Shown here: piece by piece, positions 22,666 through 31,956 of the stretch | Layout: every line of letters begins with the position of its first letter | Position numbering within the stretch: position 1 is the first letter of the stretch | NCBI GenBank assembly: GCA_029982205.1 | Contig: JARRCM010000017.1 | Coordinates: forward strand, 1 to 44,221 | DNA: 44,221 bases | From: Thermosediminibacterales bacterium | GTDB lineage: Bacteria > Bacillota > Thermosediminibacteria > Koleobacterales > JARRCM01 | Direction of reading: 5' to 3' | Position numbers and translations under genes: made by a program | The notes under the pieces: model-generated | The model's database searches: none | What the model was told of the DNA's origin: nothing | The model's input: only the letters and a program-made list of their open reading frames with translations

Positions 22666-23993
22666 TAGGGACCGTATTTTAAATTGCCATAAAGTATTGC
22701 CTGTACAAGAGAAGCTTCATCAGACAAATATCGCAATGGAGTTTCTTTAAGATATTTATAAACCTCCTGTTCAAGGTCTATCCCTTCTTGTTCTGCATTG
22801 CGATATAAGGTCTGCCATAAATTTTCTATTTCTGTTTCTTTTTTCTTTTTATAAACCAATATTTTGTTTGATTCTACTTCTAAAAGTGCCGAAGCAGCTC
22901 CATATGCGCCTGCAATTCCTTCATAAATATAATGAACAGGAAAAACAACGTTTGAATAAAACAGTTCCGGAAATTCTTCATATGGTATCCCCGCTAAAAC
23001 AATTGGCAAAAATTCATCCTGTAAATTTAACCTTTTAAGGGCATTAAATACATTTTCTTTAACTGCAGAGCTTATTTTTTTTTCTGAAGTAACAGGTATT
23101 TTAAGAACATTAGGATGAGATATATTGAGCTTCAAATTTTCCTTTGAGTAAGGGAAAGGAGAAATTTGGGGAACGCCATTTCTTATAGCAGCAATATAAA
23201 TATAGGAATCTCCTCTTCTAATTACCAGGCAATTTTTCAGTTGTTCCAGGTTGCAAATACCAACAAGCCAGCTAATATCTGGTGAATTAATGGTTTTTAC
23301 AGGCAGCATGGCAGTCCTGTTCATAGACATCAAGGTACCGTTTGTTGTTAAACAATATATGTTGCAATACAGGCCGAGGGAATTGCAAATATTGGATAAC
23401 TCTGAGAAAAATTTTTCCGTTCCCTTGATTAAAAGCCCATTATACAACAGGGTGTTTTCCCTTCTTATAAACCCCAGGTCTGCAAAGGATTCACCTGTCA
23501 TTACCTTGAATTTTCCTCGACATAAATTACCTATCTTTTTGAGCAGATTTTTTTCTTCAATATTATCGAGACTTAGCTTTGTGTTTGTTACAACTATTTC
23601 TACCCCTGCTTCCTGAAAATGCTTCAATACACCTGATAAGTTGTTTGATTCAGATACCTCTGACGTTATAATAAGCTCTTTAAGCTCAGGGCCAAAAGTT
23701 TCTTCCGGTTTTAAATCGTGTATTGGTTTGGTTCCAATCTGCAAATAGCCTATTCTGGCACGTGGGAGCACTCCTTTTTTTACCAATTGTCCAAAGTCGA
23801 CTGCAATGTTTAAATGGGATATTTTCCCGGGATTTACTCCTGATTTATTAAGTAATTCTTTCAGTGCTTTTTTAATTGCATAAAAAATATCGGAGAAATT
23901 TTCCAAACTAAAATTTTCCCAAATTATGTTTTTGGTACAAAGCAGTGCTGTAATTTTTGATTTTTTTAAGTGAAGTCCTATTTTATAATACAT
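22653..23993 (-). CDS. degenerate hydantoinase/oxoprolinase-like protein
   Basis: A 446-aa protein, start ATG 23993 (AGGTG six bases before; GTG 24002 is the alternative). It aligns by eye with the hydantoinase at 29602: the SGVNPGKISHLNIAVDF, then GVLPRARIGYLQIGTKPIHDLKP, and TTNGTLMSMNRTAMLPVKTI blocks match. But the family's N-terminal DVGGTNTDA nucleotide loop is replaced by HLKKSKITALL, and the GTT motif by AVDF. Catalysis as an ATP-dependent hydantoinase is therefore doubtful. It may be a sensor, scaffold or partner of the adjacent DUF917 protein. Its 3' end abuts the broken prophage. Confidence 0.7.
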   Translation of the reverse strand: MYYKIGLHLKKSKITALLCTKNIIWENFSLENFSDIFYAIKKALKELLNKSGVNPGKISHLNIAVDFGQLVKKGVLPRARIGYLQIGTKPIHDLKPEETFGPELKELIITSEVSESNNLSGVLKHFQEAGVEIVVTNTKLSLDNIEEKNLLKKIGNLCRGKFKVMTGESFADLGFIRRENTLLYNGLLIKGTEKFFSELSNICNSLGLYCNIYCLTTNGTLMSMNRTAMLPVKTINSPDISWLVGICNLEQLKNCLVIRRGDSYIYIAAIRNGVPQISPFPYSKENLKLNISHPNVLKIPVTSEKKISSAVKENVFNALKRLNLQDEFLPIVLAGIPYEEFPELFYSNVVFPVHYIYEGIAGAYGAASALLEVESNKILVYKKKKETEIENLWQTLYRNAEQEGIDLEQEVYKYLKETPLRYLSDEASLVQAILYGNLKYGPYYTD

Positions 23994-24005
23994 TTTAATC
24001 ACCTG

Positions 24006-25112
24006 TTAAAAATAATAAGAAAAATGAATTGCTTCTAGGGGCTGATAACCAGATTTATAGTTAAAACACTGGGGGCCAACCACATTTAAAGCTTTTTTTG
24101 TCTTTAAAAGTGTAGGTGCGGGAATGCCGATGACAGCTACTTCCATTCCGGGAGTAAGGTCGTTATTATTCAGCGGAATGCCCGATTGATAATCTAACAG
24201 ACATATTAGATCAGGGACCATTGCTGCTACCTTATTGTTGCGATAGGCAAAAAGATTTTCGTTTTGAATTAAAATTTTAAACTCTTCCTGATTGTATTCT
24301 CTGGTTCCTCTAAGGTTAATAGTCCGCAATTTAAATGTTCGAACGTTTCCCATTCCTTCTACAAATCCTATAAAAAGTTCAATTGCGCTTCCATAGATAG
24401 AGTTTTTGGTAACATTAATAATATCCTTAAGGATTTTCTGATAAGAAGAAGTTTCTGAAAAAACTTCACCAAGTTTCTCGCAGAAGGAGATGGTATCCGG
24501 AACAATAGCAGTTTTAGCTTCTCGCCCCGTCATAGCAAAGCCTGCAAAATAGCCGGCGCCACCATATTCGTTTAACGCCTGTCGGGTATCTATTTCCAGT
24601 AAAAAATTATCCATGGAATAAAAAATTTTTTCATCCCCTCTGGAATCACACAATACCATTGGCGCCCCTGGTATTTCACCATAAATATGAAAAGTTGTCA
24701 TCTGCAGTTCCGGGAAAGCTCTCCCCATGCCGTCTCCATCTATGAGAGGTATTCCTGCTTTTGTTGAAACCAGTAAGGGATAGAGTATGTTAACTCCTGC
24801 CCCTTCTGGAGAGACCAGAAAATCTATTTTTTTCTCTAAAATTTGCTCCAATAATCTCAATGCGCGAATTCCTTCATCACCAGTGGGGATATCTTCGTTT
24901 AACAATTCAGGAGACCCTATTATTCCGACCGCAGCCACTGTAGAATCATCCGGAACTTCAGTTGGAGGAATTAATGGTATTTTTTCGTTTTTATTTACAC
25001 TGCTTTTCAATACACTTAAAAGTGTATCAGGTTTTCCTCCTCCTCCAGAACCGAGGAATATACTTCCGTGATATAAACTTTCTATGTTTTGTGATGTTAG
25101 TTTTTTGTTCAT
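24006..25112 (-). CDS. DUF917 family protein (copy 1)
   Basis: A 368-aa protein of Pfam DUF917, more recently described, as I recall, as S-methyl-thiohydantoin desulfurase-like. Marks are the LGSGGGGKPDTL loop near 21-32, the VSPEGAGVNILYPLL segment, and the LIDGDGMGRAFPELQM motif (~124-139), probably a metal or substrate site. Family members accompany hydantoinase/oxoprolinase genes. ATG 25112 follows AGGAGGT, which overlaps the regulator's stop, so it is cotranscribed with the regulator. Paralogous to the gene at 28483. Confidence 0.85.
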   Translation of the reverse strand: MNKKLTSQNIESLYHGSIFLGSGGGGKPDTLLSVLKSSVNKNEKIPLIPPTEVPDDSTVAAVGIIGSPELLNEDIPTGDEGIRALRLLEQILEKKIDFLVSPEGAGVNILYPLLVSTKAGIPLIDGDGMGRAFPELQMTTFHIYGEIPGAPMVLCDSRGDEKIFYSMDNFLLEIDTRQALNEYGGAGYFAGFAMTGREAKTAIVPDTISFCEKLGEVFSETSSYQKILKDIINVTKNSIYGSAIELFIGFVEGMGNVRTFKLRTINLRGTREYNQEEFKILIQNENLFAYRNNKVAAMVPDLICLLDYQSGIPLNNNDLTPGMEVAVIGIPAPTLLKTKKALNVVGPQCFNYKSGYQPLEAIHFSYYF

Positions 25113-25121
25113 GATTACCTC

Positions 25122-26819
25122 CTAGATTTCAACATTATATTTTTTAGCCCAACGGTAAAGTGTGGATAAACTGATTTTCAGCTCTCTGGCAGCTCTTTTT
25201 TTGCCTTCAGTATCATACCCATGTTTTTCGAGAGCAGCTATCAGCCTTTTTTTCTTATGAGTACTCAGTGAAGTTTTTCTATCATTCTCTTTATTAGCAT
25301 CCTGATTGAAACGAATATAACCGGGCAAACTTGCAGGAACTATTTCATCGGCACTTTCCACATTAACGAGATATTCAACGGTGTTTTCCAGTTCTCGAAT
25401 ATTTCCCGGCCAATGGTAATTCATCAAAATTTCAAGTGCTTCCTGTGAAAAGACTTTAAAGTCTTTTTTTAAGAGAATACAGTATTTTTTTAAGTAATAA
25501 TTTAACAAAAATTTGATATCCTCTGGCCGTTCCCTCAGCGGTGGTATAAAAATAGGAATCACATTAAGCCTAAAAAACAAATCTTCCCTGAAGGTTCCTT
25601 CTGCAATCATTTCTTCAAGGTTCCTGTGAGTTGCAGCAATGATTCGGGTATTAATGGGAATTGATTTCGTGCTGCCGACCCTTTCAATTTTCTTTTCCTG
25701 TAAAACCCTTAGAAGTTTAGCCTGCAAAGCAGGGGGCATATCACCTATTTCATCAAGAAACAATGTACCGTTGTTTGCTAATTCAAACTTTCCCTTTTTA
25801 CCTCCTTTTTTGGCACCTGTAAATGCTCCTTCCTCATATCCAAACAACTCGCTTTCCAGTAAGTTATCGGGAATGGCCGCACAATTGATGGTAATAAAAT
25901 TTTCATTTCTCCGGGGGCTTAAGAGATGAATTTCAAGAGCAAACATTTCCTTCCCTGTTCCGCTTTCACCGCGCAATAAAACTGTCGAATCAGATGAAGC
26001 AACCTGTTCTGCAATTTCCATGGCTTTTTTAAGCTTGGATGAGCTGCCGATAATTTTATTGAATGCTAGTAAATTTCTTTTCTGGGGAAAAGTATCGTTT
26101 AGATCTTTTGATTTTTCAATGGTATGAACAATGGCGCCTGCAAATTTTTTTGTATCACCGAAAGTTTTTGTGTTAAGTTCTAAAGGTTTTTGTCTTTCGA
26201 TTACCGTTATTCTAAATTGACCTTTAGAACCATGTGCCTTCTTTATTTCATTTATCACATTATTTTTTCCTAAGCAGTTTTCCATATTGACCTTCTGAGC
26301 ATGGGAATTCAATCCTTGTATCCTTCCCTGCCCGTCAATTACTGCTACGGCTTCCGGCACAAGATTTATCAGATAACTCAATTGCTGTTTTAACAAATAT
26401 TCATTTAAAAGTTGTTCTTTTTCTTCCAACAGGTAATGCAGAAAATCAGTAAAGTATTTTAACAAAGCCAGCCAGTCATTCAAATCATTTTCATTTAAAA
26501 AAGCATCTCTGCCAATTCTATAGCAAACTCCGCCATTAACCGCTTTTCCATGTGTAAAAAAAGGGAAAGCGACCTCCAGTTTAACGCTACAGTTAGAAGA
26601 GGCGGCACAATAGGAACACAGTAGATGCGCCCCGGGAGTTGTGATGATTTGCGGCATTTCTGATTGCAGCATTTTTTTTACAATTGGATGAGAATCGAGG
26701 GAAGTGTTTAAGATTTTATCATTGCTGCTGTAAAGGATTTTTTCTCTGTTAAAAACAAATACCGAACCGGCAAAGATATTACCAAGGCTTTTTAAAGTAT
26801 CTTTTATTTTAAATTCCAT
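25122..26819 (-). CDS. sigma-54 enhancer-binding regulator 1
   Basis: A 565-aa activator. Residues 1-~130 form a sensory domain with a C-x2-C-x5-C cluster (C68, C71, C77); ~140-240 a PAS domain; ~255-490 the AAA+ motor with GESGTGKE, the sigma-54 contact loop GAFTGA, and Walker B FLDEIG; ~520-565 a Fis-type HTH (AARELKISLSTLYRW). It should drive the -24/-12 promoter 210 bp away that faces the permease operon. The Cys cluster suggests metal, Fe-S or redox input. Start ATG 26819 has AGGTGAT before it. Confidence 0.93.
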   Translation of the reverse strand: MEFKIKDTLKSLGNIFAGSVFVFNREKILYSSNDKILNTSLDSHPIVKKMLQSEMPQIITTPGAHLLCSYCAASSNCSVKLEVAFPFFTHGKAVNGGVCYRIGRDAFLNENDLNDWLALLKYFTDFLHYLLEEKEQLLNEYLLKQQLSYLINLVPEAVAVIDGQGRIQGLNSHAQKVNMENCLGKNNVINEIKKAHGSKGQFRITVIERQKPLELNTKTFGDTKKFAGAIVHTIEKSKDLNDTFPQKRNLLAFNKIIGSSSKLKKAMEIAEQVASSDSTVLLRGESGTGKEMFALEIHLLSPRRNENFITINCAAIPDNLLESELFGYEEGAFTGAKKGGKKGKFELANNGTLFLDEIGDMPPALQAKLLRVLQEKKIERVGSTKSIPINTRIIAATHRNLEEMIAEGTFREDLFFRLNVIPIFIPPLRERPEDIKFLLNYYLKKYCILLKKDFKVFSQEALEILMNYHWPGNIRELENTVEYLVNVESADEIVPASLPGYIRFNQDANKENDRKTSLSTHKKKRLIAALEKHGYDTEGKKRAARELKISLSTLYRWAKKYNVEI

Positions 26820-26851
26820 TGTTTATATCACCTGCAGTTCTTTTTTTTAAT

Positions 26852-26878
26852 TTTATATTTTGCGAATTGATTTATCAA
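26852..26878 (-). promoter_or_regulatory. possible sigma-A promoter of the regulator operon
   Basis: On the minus strand TTGATA (26873-26878) and TATAAA (26852-26857) are separated by only 15 bp, a short spacer. It lies 33 bases upstream of the regulator's ATG. AT-rich background makes chance matches likely. Confidence 0.35.
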
Positions 26879-27028
26879 GTGAAAATTACTGCAAAAAAAT
26901 GCGAAAAAACAAAAAAACAAAAGATATATGCTGATTTATTAAAGTCAAATCTATATGATTTTCCTGTGAAACGGCGCTAAATACAGCTTTAATCGCCAGA
27001 AAAGGCGCATAATATATTAAATTTTATT

Positions 27029-27044
27029 TGGCATAGAAGTTGCA
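27029..27044 (+). promoter_or_regulatory. sigma-54 (-24/-12) promoter of the permease operon
   Basis: TGGCATAGAAGTTGCA matches the sigma-54 consensus at every specified position, with exactly 10 bases between GG and GC. It lies ~90 bp before the permease ATG. The 26,820-27,028 stretch upstream is AT-rich. It holds an AAATC-TATAT-GATTT dyad (26947-26961) about 100 bp from the expected start site, and a CGCC/GGCG dyad (26994-27007), either of which could serve regulator 1. Confidence 0.9.
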
Positions 27045-27134
27045 TAAAAATGTAGTCATACCTGTCCATTTAGGAGGTGATATTAAAACAAGACCTGAAT
27101 TCATTCTGAAAAGTTTTTGAAAGGAGAGGGGAAA

Positions 27135-28451
27135 ATGGCAGAAATAAGCAATGATTATGCACTTGGACGAACACCACAAGAAGCACGAAAACCCATGTGG
27201 GATGTTTTTATGGTCAGGTTTGGAGCTGTAGCTACATTGTCTCAGTTTATACTGGGCGCTACTCTGGGATACGGAATGACTCTTAAACAAGCGATGATTG
27301 CAACCTTTTTGGGGAGTATACTTCTGGAAATAGTAAGCCTCTTGATAGGAATTGCAGGCGCCAGAGAAGGAATGTCAACGAGCTTTTTAACCCGCTGGAC
27401 GGGCTTCGGGAAGGTGGGTTCCAGTCTTATAGGACTTATTATAGCAATTTCGTGCATAGGCTGGTTTGGAATTCAGAATGCTGTTTTTGCTGAAGGGCTC
27501 ATAAAGGCTTTTGGAGGAAATGTAAGCTTTAAGTTGATGTCTTTCATCACCGGGATGGCAATAACAATAATTGTTGTGTTTGGTTATAAGATGATTAGCT
27601 GGACGGCAAAAATCGCCGTTCCGGGGTTTTTGTTGGCTGTTGCTTATGCCACATACAAAATGTTGTCAGAGCACAACCTGATAGAACTCTTGAATTCTTC
27701 GCCGCCGGGAGAGCCTTTAAACATTGGGGTTGCCATCACTATGGTGGCCGGAGGTTTCATGGTAGGTGCTATCGTTACTCCCGATTTGAGCAGGTATAAT
27801 CGTAACGCAAAAGATGTATTTTGGATGACGTTCCTCAGTATTTTCCTGGGTGAAATTTTGATTAATTTGATTGCTGTGTTGATGGCCCATGCCGTCAAAA
27901 GCAGCGATGTGGTCAGCATAATGCTTGATTTGGGAGGATGGTTTGCAGCACTTCTGGTTGTCTTTGCAACCATTAAAATTAACGATATAAATCTCTACGC
28001 TGCTTCGCTGGGGGTTACAAACTTCCTGGATGCCATGTTTGGCATTAAAGCAAACCGCGGATTAATGACCTTAATAATCGGTGCACTGGGAACTTTTATG
28101 TCCACAATTGGCATTCTGGATAATTTTGTTGGTTTTCTGGTTGTGCTTGGAATTGCGGTCCCGCCTGTTGGAGGAATCATGGTGGTTGACTATTATATCT
28201 TAAGGCGTCATAGAAAAGTTTTGGACGAGACCAGGGCCAGTGGCAAACTACCGGAGAGGTTCGAAAAGGTTAATCCATTATCTCTTTTAGCCTGGGCTGG
28301 CGGATTTCTGGTGGGATACTTCATTAAATCCGGAATTCCTTCACTAAATTCTCTCATAGCCAGCGCGGTACTATATTATGTCTTAATGAAACTATATGCT
28401 GTAGCTACAAACAGAGAAGTTGTAGAATTTGAACAAGTTGAAACCATTTAA
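27135..28451 (+). CDS. NCS1-family nucleobase/hydantoin-type permease
   Basis: A 438-aa integral membrane transporter with about 12 hydrophobic segments. It matches the NCS1 cytosine/purine/hydantoin group (CodB-like): N-terminal ARKPMWDVFMVRFGAVATLS, then GATLGYGM, later GGFMVGAIVTPDLSRY, a family signature. ATG 27135 follows AAGGAGAGGGG. It is first in the sigma-54 operon with DUF917 and hydantoinase genes, so the substrate is probably a hydantoin- or pyrimidine-like ring. Substrate cannot be read from sequence. Confidence 0.88.
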   Translation: MAEISNDYALGRTPQEARKPMWDVFMVRFGAVATLSQFILGATLGYGMTLKQAMIATFLGSILLEIVSLLIGIAGAREGMSTSFLTRWTGFGKVGSSLIGLIIAISCIGWFGIQNAVFAEGLIKAFGGNVSFKLMSFITGMAITIIVVFGYKMISWTAKIAVPGFLLAVAYATYKMLSEHNLIELLNSSPPGEPLNIGVAITMVAGGFMVGAIVTPDLSRYNRNAKDVFWMTFLSIFLGEILINLIAVLMAHAVKSSDVVSIMLDLGGWFAALLVVFATIKINDINLYAASLGVTNFLDAMFGIKANRGLMTLIIGALGTFMSTIGILDNFVGFLVVLGIAVPPVGGIMVVDYYILRRHRKVLDETRASGKLPERFEKVNPLSLLAWAGGFLVGYFIKSGIPSLNSLIASAVLYYVLMKLYAVATNREVVEFEQVETI

Positions 28452-28482
28452 TAACTATTTTCAAAAGGGAGGAGAAATAAAG

Positions 28483-29565
28483 TTGAAGTATATAGACAAA
28501 GATAATATTGAAGATATTGCTCTGGGAGCCGCCCTGCTGGGTACCGGGGGCGGTGGCGACCCTTATGTAGGCAAACTAATGGCATTACAGGCTATAGAAG
28601 AACACGGGCCTGTGCCGCTTCTAGATCCTGAAGATGTTCCAGATGATGCTTTGATTGTACCAACTGCCATGATGGGGGCGCCAACGGTTTTGATAGAGAA
28701 AATACCGAGCGGAGAGGAAATATTCCGCGCTTTTGAAGGGTTAAAAAGTTATCTCAACAAGGATATTTATGCTACAGTACCAATTGAAGCCGGTGGCGTA
28801 AATTCCATGATTCCGATTGCGGTAGCGGCAAGCCTGGGGCTCCCGTTAATAGACTGTGACGGTATGGGACGGGCTTTCCCGGAACTGCAGATGGTAACAT
28901 ATCACCTTTATGATATTAGCGCTACTCCAATGATGATTGCAGACGAAAAGGGCAATATTTTGATGTTGAAAACTATAGATAATGTCTGGACTGAAAGACT
29001 TGCAAGAATTGCAACTGTAGAGATGGGCGCTTCCGTCATGATCAGCATTTACCCAATGACAGGGAAGGAGCTAAAAAAGGCTGCAATCCGCAATATAGTT
29101 ACCTATTCTGCTAAAATTGGAGAAGCAATTAGAAATTCCAGAAACAGCAGTAAAAGTCCCGTTGATGCCTGTCTGGAAGCAACCGGCGGAATAGAATTGT
29201 TTAAGGGTAAAATCAAAGATGTTTCGCGCAAAACTGAAGGAGGATTTGCCAGAGGAGAAGCGCTTTTAGACGGAATAGATGAATACAGCGGCCAAAATAT
29301 GAAAGTGCAGTTTCAAAATGAAAATCTGATAGCCATCAAAAACGGTAAGGTGGTAGCTACCGTGCCGGATCTGATTTGTATAGTAAACCTGGAGACCGCA
29401 ATGCCGATTACTACTGAACGCTTAAAATACGGTAACAGGGTGGCCGTGCTGGGCATTTCCTGTGATGCAAAATGGAGAACTCCCAGGGGAATCGAAACAG
29501 TTGGTCCAAGGTATTTTGGTTATGATGTGGATTATGTTCCAGTAGAAAAACTGGCTGTAAAATAG
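28483..29565 (+). CDS. DUF917 family protein (copy 2)
   Basis: A 360-aa paralog of the protein at 24006. TTG 28483 fits AGGGAGGAG eight bases before; a start at 28429 would overlap the permease without a site. Conserved blocks: LLGTGGGGDPYVG (~17-29), VPIEAGGVNSMIPI, LIDCDGMGRAFPELQM and EARATGGIE-like C-terminal part ending in GPRYFGYDVDYVPVE. The DUF917/hydantoinase gene pair is recurrent, and the two proteins likely act on the same ring substrate. Confidence 0.88.
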   Translation: MKYIDKDNIEDIALGAALLGTGGGGDPYVGKLMALQAIEEHGPVPLLDPEDVPDDALIVPTAMMGAPTVLIEKIPSGEEIFRAFEGLKSYLNKDIYATVPIEAGGVNSMIPIAVAASLGLPLIDCDGMGRAFPELQMVTYHLYDISATPMMIADEKGNILMLKTIDNVWTERLARIATVEMGASVMISIYPMTGKELKKAAIRNIVTYSAKIGEAIRNSRNSSKSPVDACLEATGGIELFKGKIKDVSRKTEGGFARGEALLDGIDEYSGQNMKVQFQNENLIAIKNGKVVATVPDLICIVNLETAMPITTERLKYGNRVAVLGISCDAKWRTPRGIETVGPRYFGYDVDYVPVEKLAVK

Positions 29566-29601
29566 GCATAGAAAATTGCATATATCAAAGGAGGTATAAA
29601 A

Positions 29602-31155
29602 TTGAAATATCGTCTGGGCATAGATGTAGGCGGCACAAACACGGATGCAGTCATTATAGACAACAATTTAAATCTGATTGCCAAGGTAAAGGTTCCTACC
29701 ACTGCTGACGTGAGTACCGGAATATATGAGGCAATGCACCATGTTCTTGAGGAATCAGGAGTTGAAAGGGATAAAATAGAGTACGCAATGTTGGGGACAA
29801 CCCATTGTACCAATGCAATTGTAGAAAGAAAGAGATTAAACAGGGTGGGAGTATTACGGCTTGGTAAACCAGCCACGGAAGCGATTAAGCCAATGACGGG
29901 CTGGCCGGAAGACCTGGTAGAGAAAATCGGCAGGCAGTATTTTTTGACAGGTGGTGGTCATGAATTTGACGGCCGCACCATAAGCGACTTTGATGAGAAT
30001 GAAGTAAGGAAAATACTAAGAGATTTAAAAGGAAAGGTGGAATCCATTGCCGTAATCTCAGTTTTTTCTCCTGTTTCCAGTGAACATGAAGAAAGGGTAG
30101 CTGCAATAATCAGGGAAGAACTGGGAGATTTCCCTGTATCACTTTCCCATCAGATTGGTTCCATAGGCCTTTTAGAAAGGGAAAACGCTACAATACTAAA
30201 TGCTGCACTGGTAGAAGTTGCAAAAACAACTGCCGAAGGGTTTATCAAAGCATTAGAAAAGGAAAATGTGACAGGCGCGAAGGTATATTTATGCCAGAAT
30301 GACGGCACATTGATGTCTGCCGATTATGCCATGAAATATCCGATCCTGACAATTGCCTGCGGCCCCACTAATAGCATCAGAGGTGCATCTTTTTTGGCTA
30401 AGAACAAGGATGCAATTGTTCTGGATGTTGGGGGGACTACAAGCGACATAGGAGTAGTTACCAACGGCTTCCCAAGGGAATCTGCAGTAGCTGTGGAAAT
30501 TGGTGGAGTTAGAACGAACTTCCGGATGCCTGATTTAATATCCATCGGGCTGGGTGGCGGCACCATTATCCGGGAAGAGAATGGAGAAATTATAATTGGT
30601 CCCGACAGCGTGGGTTACAGGATCACTGAAGAAGCCCTTGTCTTTGGAGGCAGCACTTTAACTGCAACGGATCTGGCAGTGCGATTGGGAATGTGTGACC
30701 TTAGTGACAGGAGCAAGGTTCAGAATATAGACCTCAAATTTGCAGAGAAATGTTTTGAAAAAATCAAGTCAATGGTTGAACAGGCCATAGAAAAAATCAA
30801 GTTGACCAGTGAGCCTCAGCCCTTAATCCTTGTAGGTGGTGGTAGTATACTTATTCCCGATGAACTCGAAGGTGTCTCGGAAGTAATCAGACCTGAAAAC
30901 TACGAAATTGCTAATGCCTTAGGGGCGTCCATCGCTCAGGTCAGCGGTCAGGTTGAAAAGATATTTGACCTGTCAAAGATGACTAGAGAAGAAGCAATTA
31001 AGGAAGCAAAGGAAACAGCAAAGCAGGAAGCAATTAAAGCCGGAGCTGACCCGGATACAGTTGAAGTAGTGGAAGTAGAAGACGTTCCCCTGGCATACCT
31101 GCCGGGTAACGCTACCAGGGTTAGGGTGAAGGCGACTGGCGACCTGAAGGGGTAA
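29602..31155 (+). CDS. hydantoinase/oxoprolinase family ATPase
   Basis: A 517-aa enzyme of the HyuA/oxoprolinase group, which opens hydantoin-like rings with ATP. The N-terminal nucleotide loop GIDVGGTNTDAVIID (6-20) is intact. LGTTHCTNAIVERK (residues ~55-68), the CGPTNSIRGASFLA block and VLDVGGTTSDIG follow, as does a late LVGGGSILIP. A single HyuA-like chain; no HyuB follows, with DUF917 apparently taking the partner position. TTG start behind GGAGGTATAAAA. Its last ~60 codons are partly duplicated at 34,228. Confidence 0.9.
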   Translation: MKYRLGIDVGGTNTDAVIIDNNLNLIAKVKVPTTADVSTGIYEAMHHVLEESGVERDKIEYAMLGTTHCTNAIVERKRLNRVGVLRLGKPATEAIKPMTGWPEDLVEKIGRQYFLTGGGHEFDGRTISDFDENEVRKILRDLKGKVESIAVISVFSPVSSEHEERVAAIIREELGDFPVSLSHQIGSIGLLERENATILNAALVEVAKTTAEGFIKALEKENVTGAKVYLCQNDGTLMSADYAMKYPILTIACGPTNSIRGASFLAKNKDAIVLDVGGTTSDIGVVTNGFPRESAVAVEIGGVRTNFRMPDLISIGLGGGTIIREENGEIIIGPDSVGYRITEEALVFGGSTLTATDLAVRLGMCDLSDRSKVQNIDLKFAEKCFEKIKSMVEQAIEKIKLTSEPQPLILVGGGSILIPDELEGVSEVIRPENYEIANALGASIAQVSGQVEKIFDLSKMTREEAIKEAKETAKQEAIKAGADPDTVEVVEVEDVPLAYLPGNATRVRVKATGDLKG

Positions 31156-31219
31156 AAAAACAAACAGGGTTTAAGTCAAAAAGAATGAAGTAAAATTATA
31201 TGAGATGGAGGGAAAGAAA

Positions 31220-31945
31220 GTGAAAATTAAAGTAATCATGCCTATAACTTCTGATGTGTTTAACGAAGAAATTCGCCGGGAGTTTCGAGAGTATGCCGGA
31301 GCAGGGGTGGAGTTTGATGTTGAAAATCTTGACTATGGACCGGCATCTATCGAAAGCGAGTATGATGAGGCTCTGGCGGTACCTGATATTTTAAACAAAG
31401 TAAAAAAAGCTGCCGAAGAGGGTTTTGACGGAGTTATTATCGATTGTTTTGGTGACCCGGGAGTAAAAGCTGCCCGGGAAGTGGTGGACATACCGGTATG
31501 TGGGGGATTCGAACCCGCAATTCTACTGGCGGCAGGTCTGGGGTAGCACCTAGGAATAGTTACTGTTTTACCTAATGTGCTGCCAATGCTGGAAGACCTG
31601 GCTAAAAAGTTAGGGTTAGCAAGCAAAATTGCTTCAATTCGCTATGTTGATATTCCGGTTTTGGATCTGGGAGACCGCTCAAAGCTAGAAGATGCTCTTT
31701 ACCAGCAGAGCGTTGAGGCAATTTTAAAAGACGGGGTTCATGTAGTCATACTGGGGTGTACTGGAATGATGGGGATGGCGGAAAATCTCCATAACAGACT
31801 GAAAGCGGCGGGATATGACGTACCTGTTATAGACCCTGCCTTTGCGGCCTTGAAAATGGTAGAAAGTTACATTGCTATGGGAGTTAAACATAGCCGGCTT
31901 ACTTACATGTTTCCACCTGACAAGCCTCGCAAGTGGTGGGATTAA
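31220..31945 (+). pseudogene. Asp/Glu/hydantoin racemase family gene with in-frame TAG
   Basis: A 241-codon frame (GTG 31220 behind GGAGGG) interrupted once, by TAG at codon 109 (31544-31546). Both sides are otherwise intact. The two racemase Cys are present: C76 in DCFGDPG and C180 in GCTGMMGM. Upstream reads ...LLAAGLG, downstream HLGIVTVLPNVLPML; relatives carry a normal residue there. TAG is one base from CAG (Gln). It is either a recent nonsense mutation or a readthrough site. As partner of the hydantoinase it would interconvert stereoisomers of the substrate. Confidence 0.85.
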
Positions 31946-31956
31946 GAGAGAGGATG

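Noticed and set aside
31577-31945. Separate gene for the second half of the racemase
   Set aside because: No ribosome site before ATG 31577; frame and homology are continuous with the first half, so it is one gene with a TAG.
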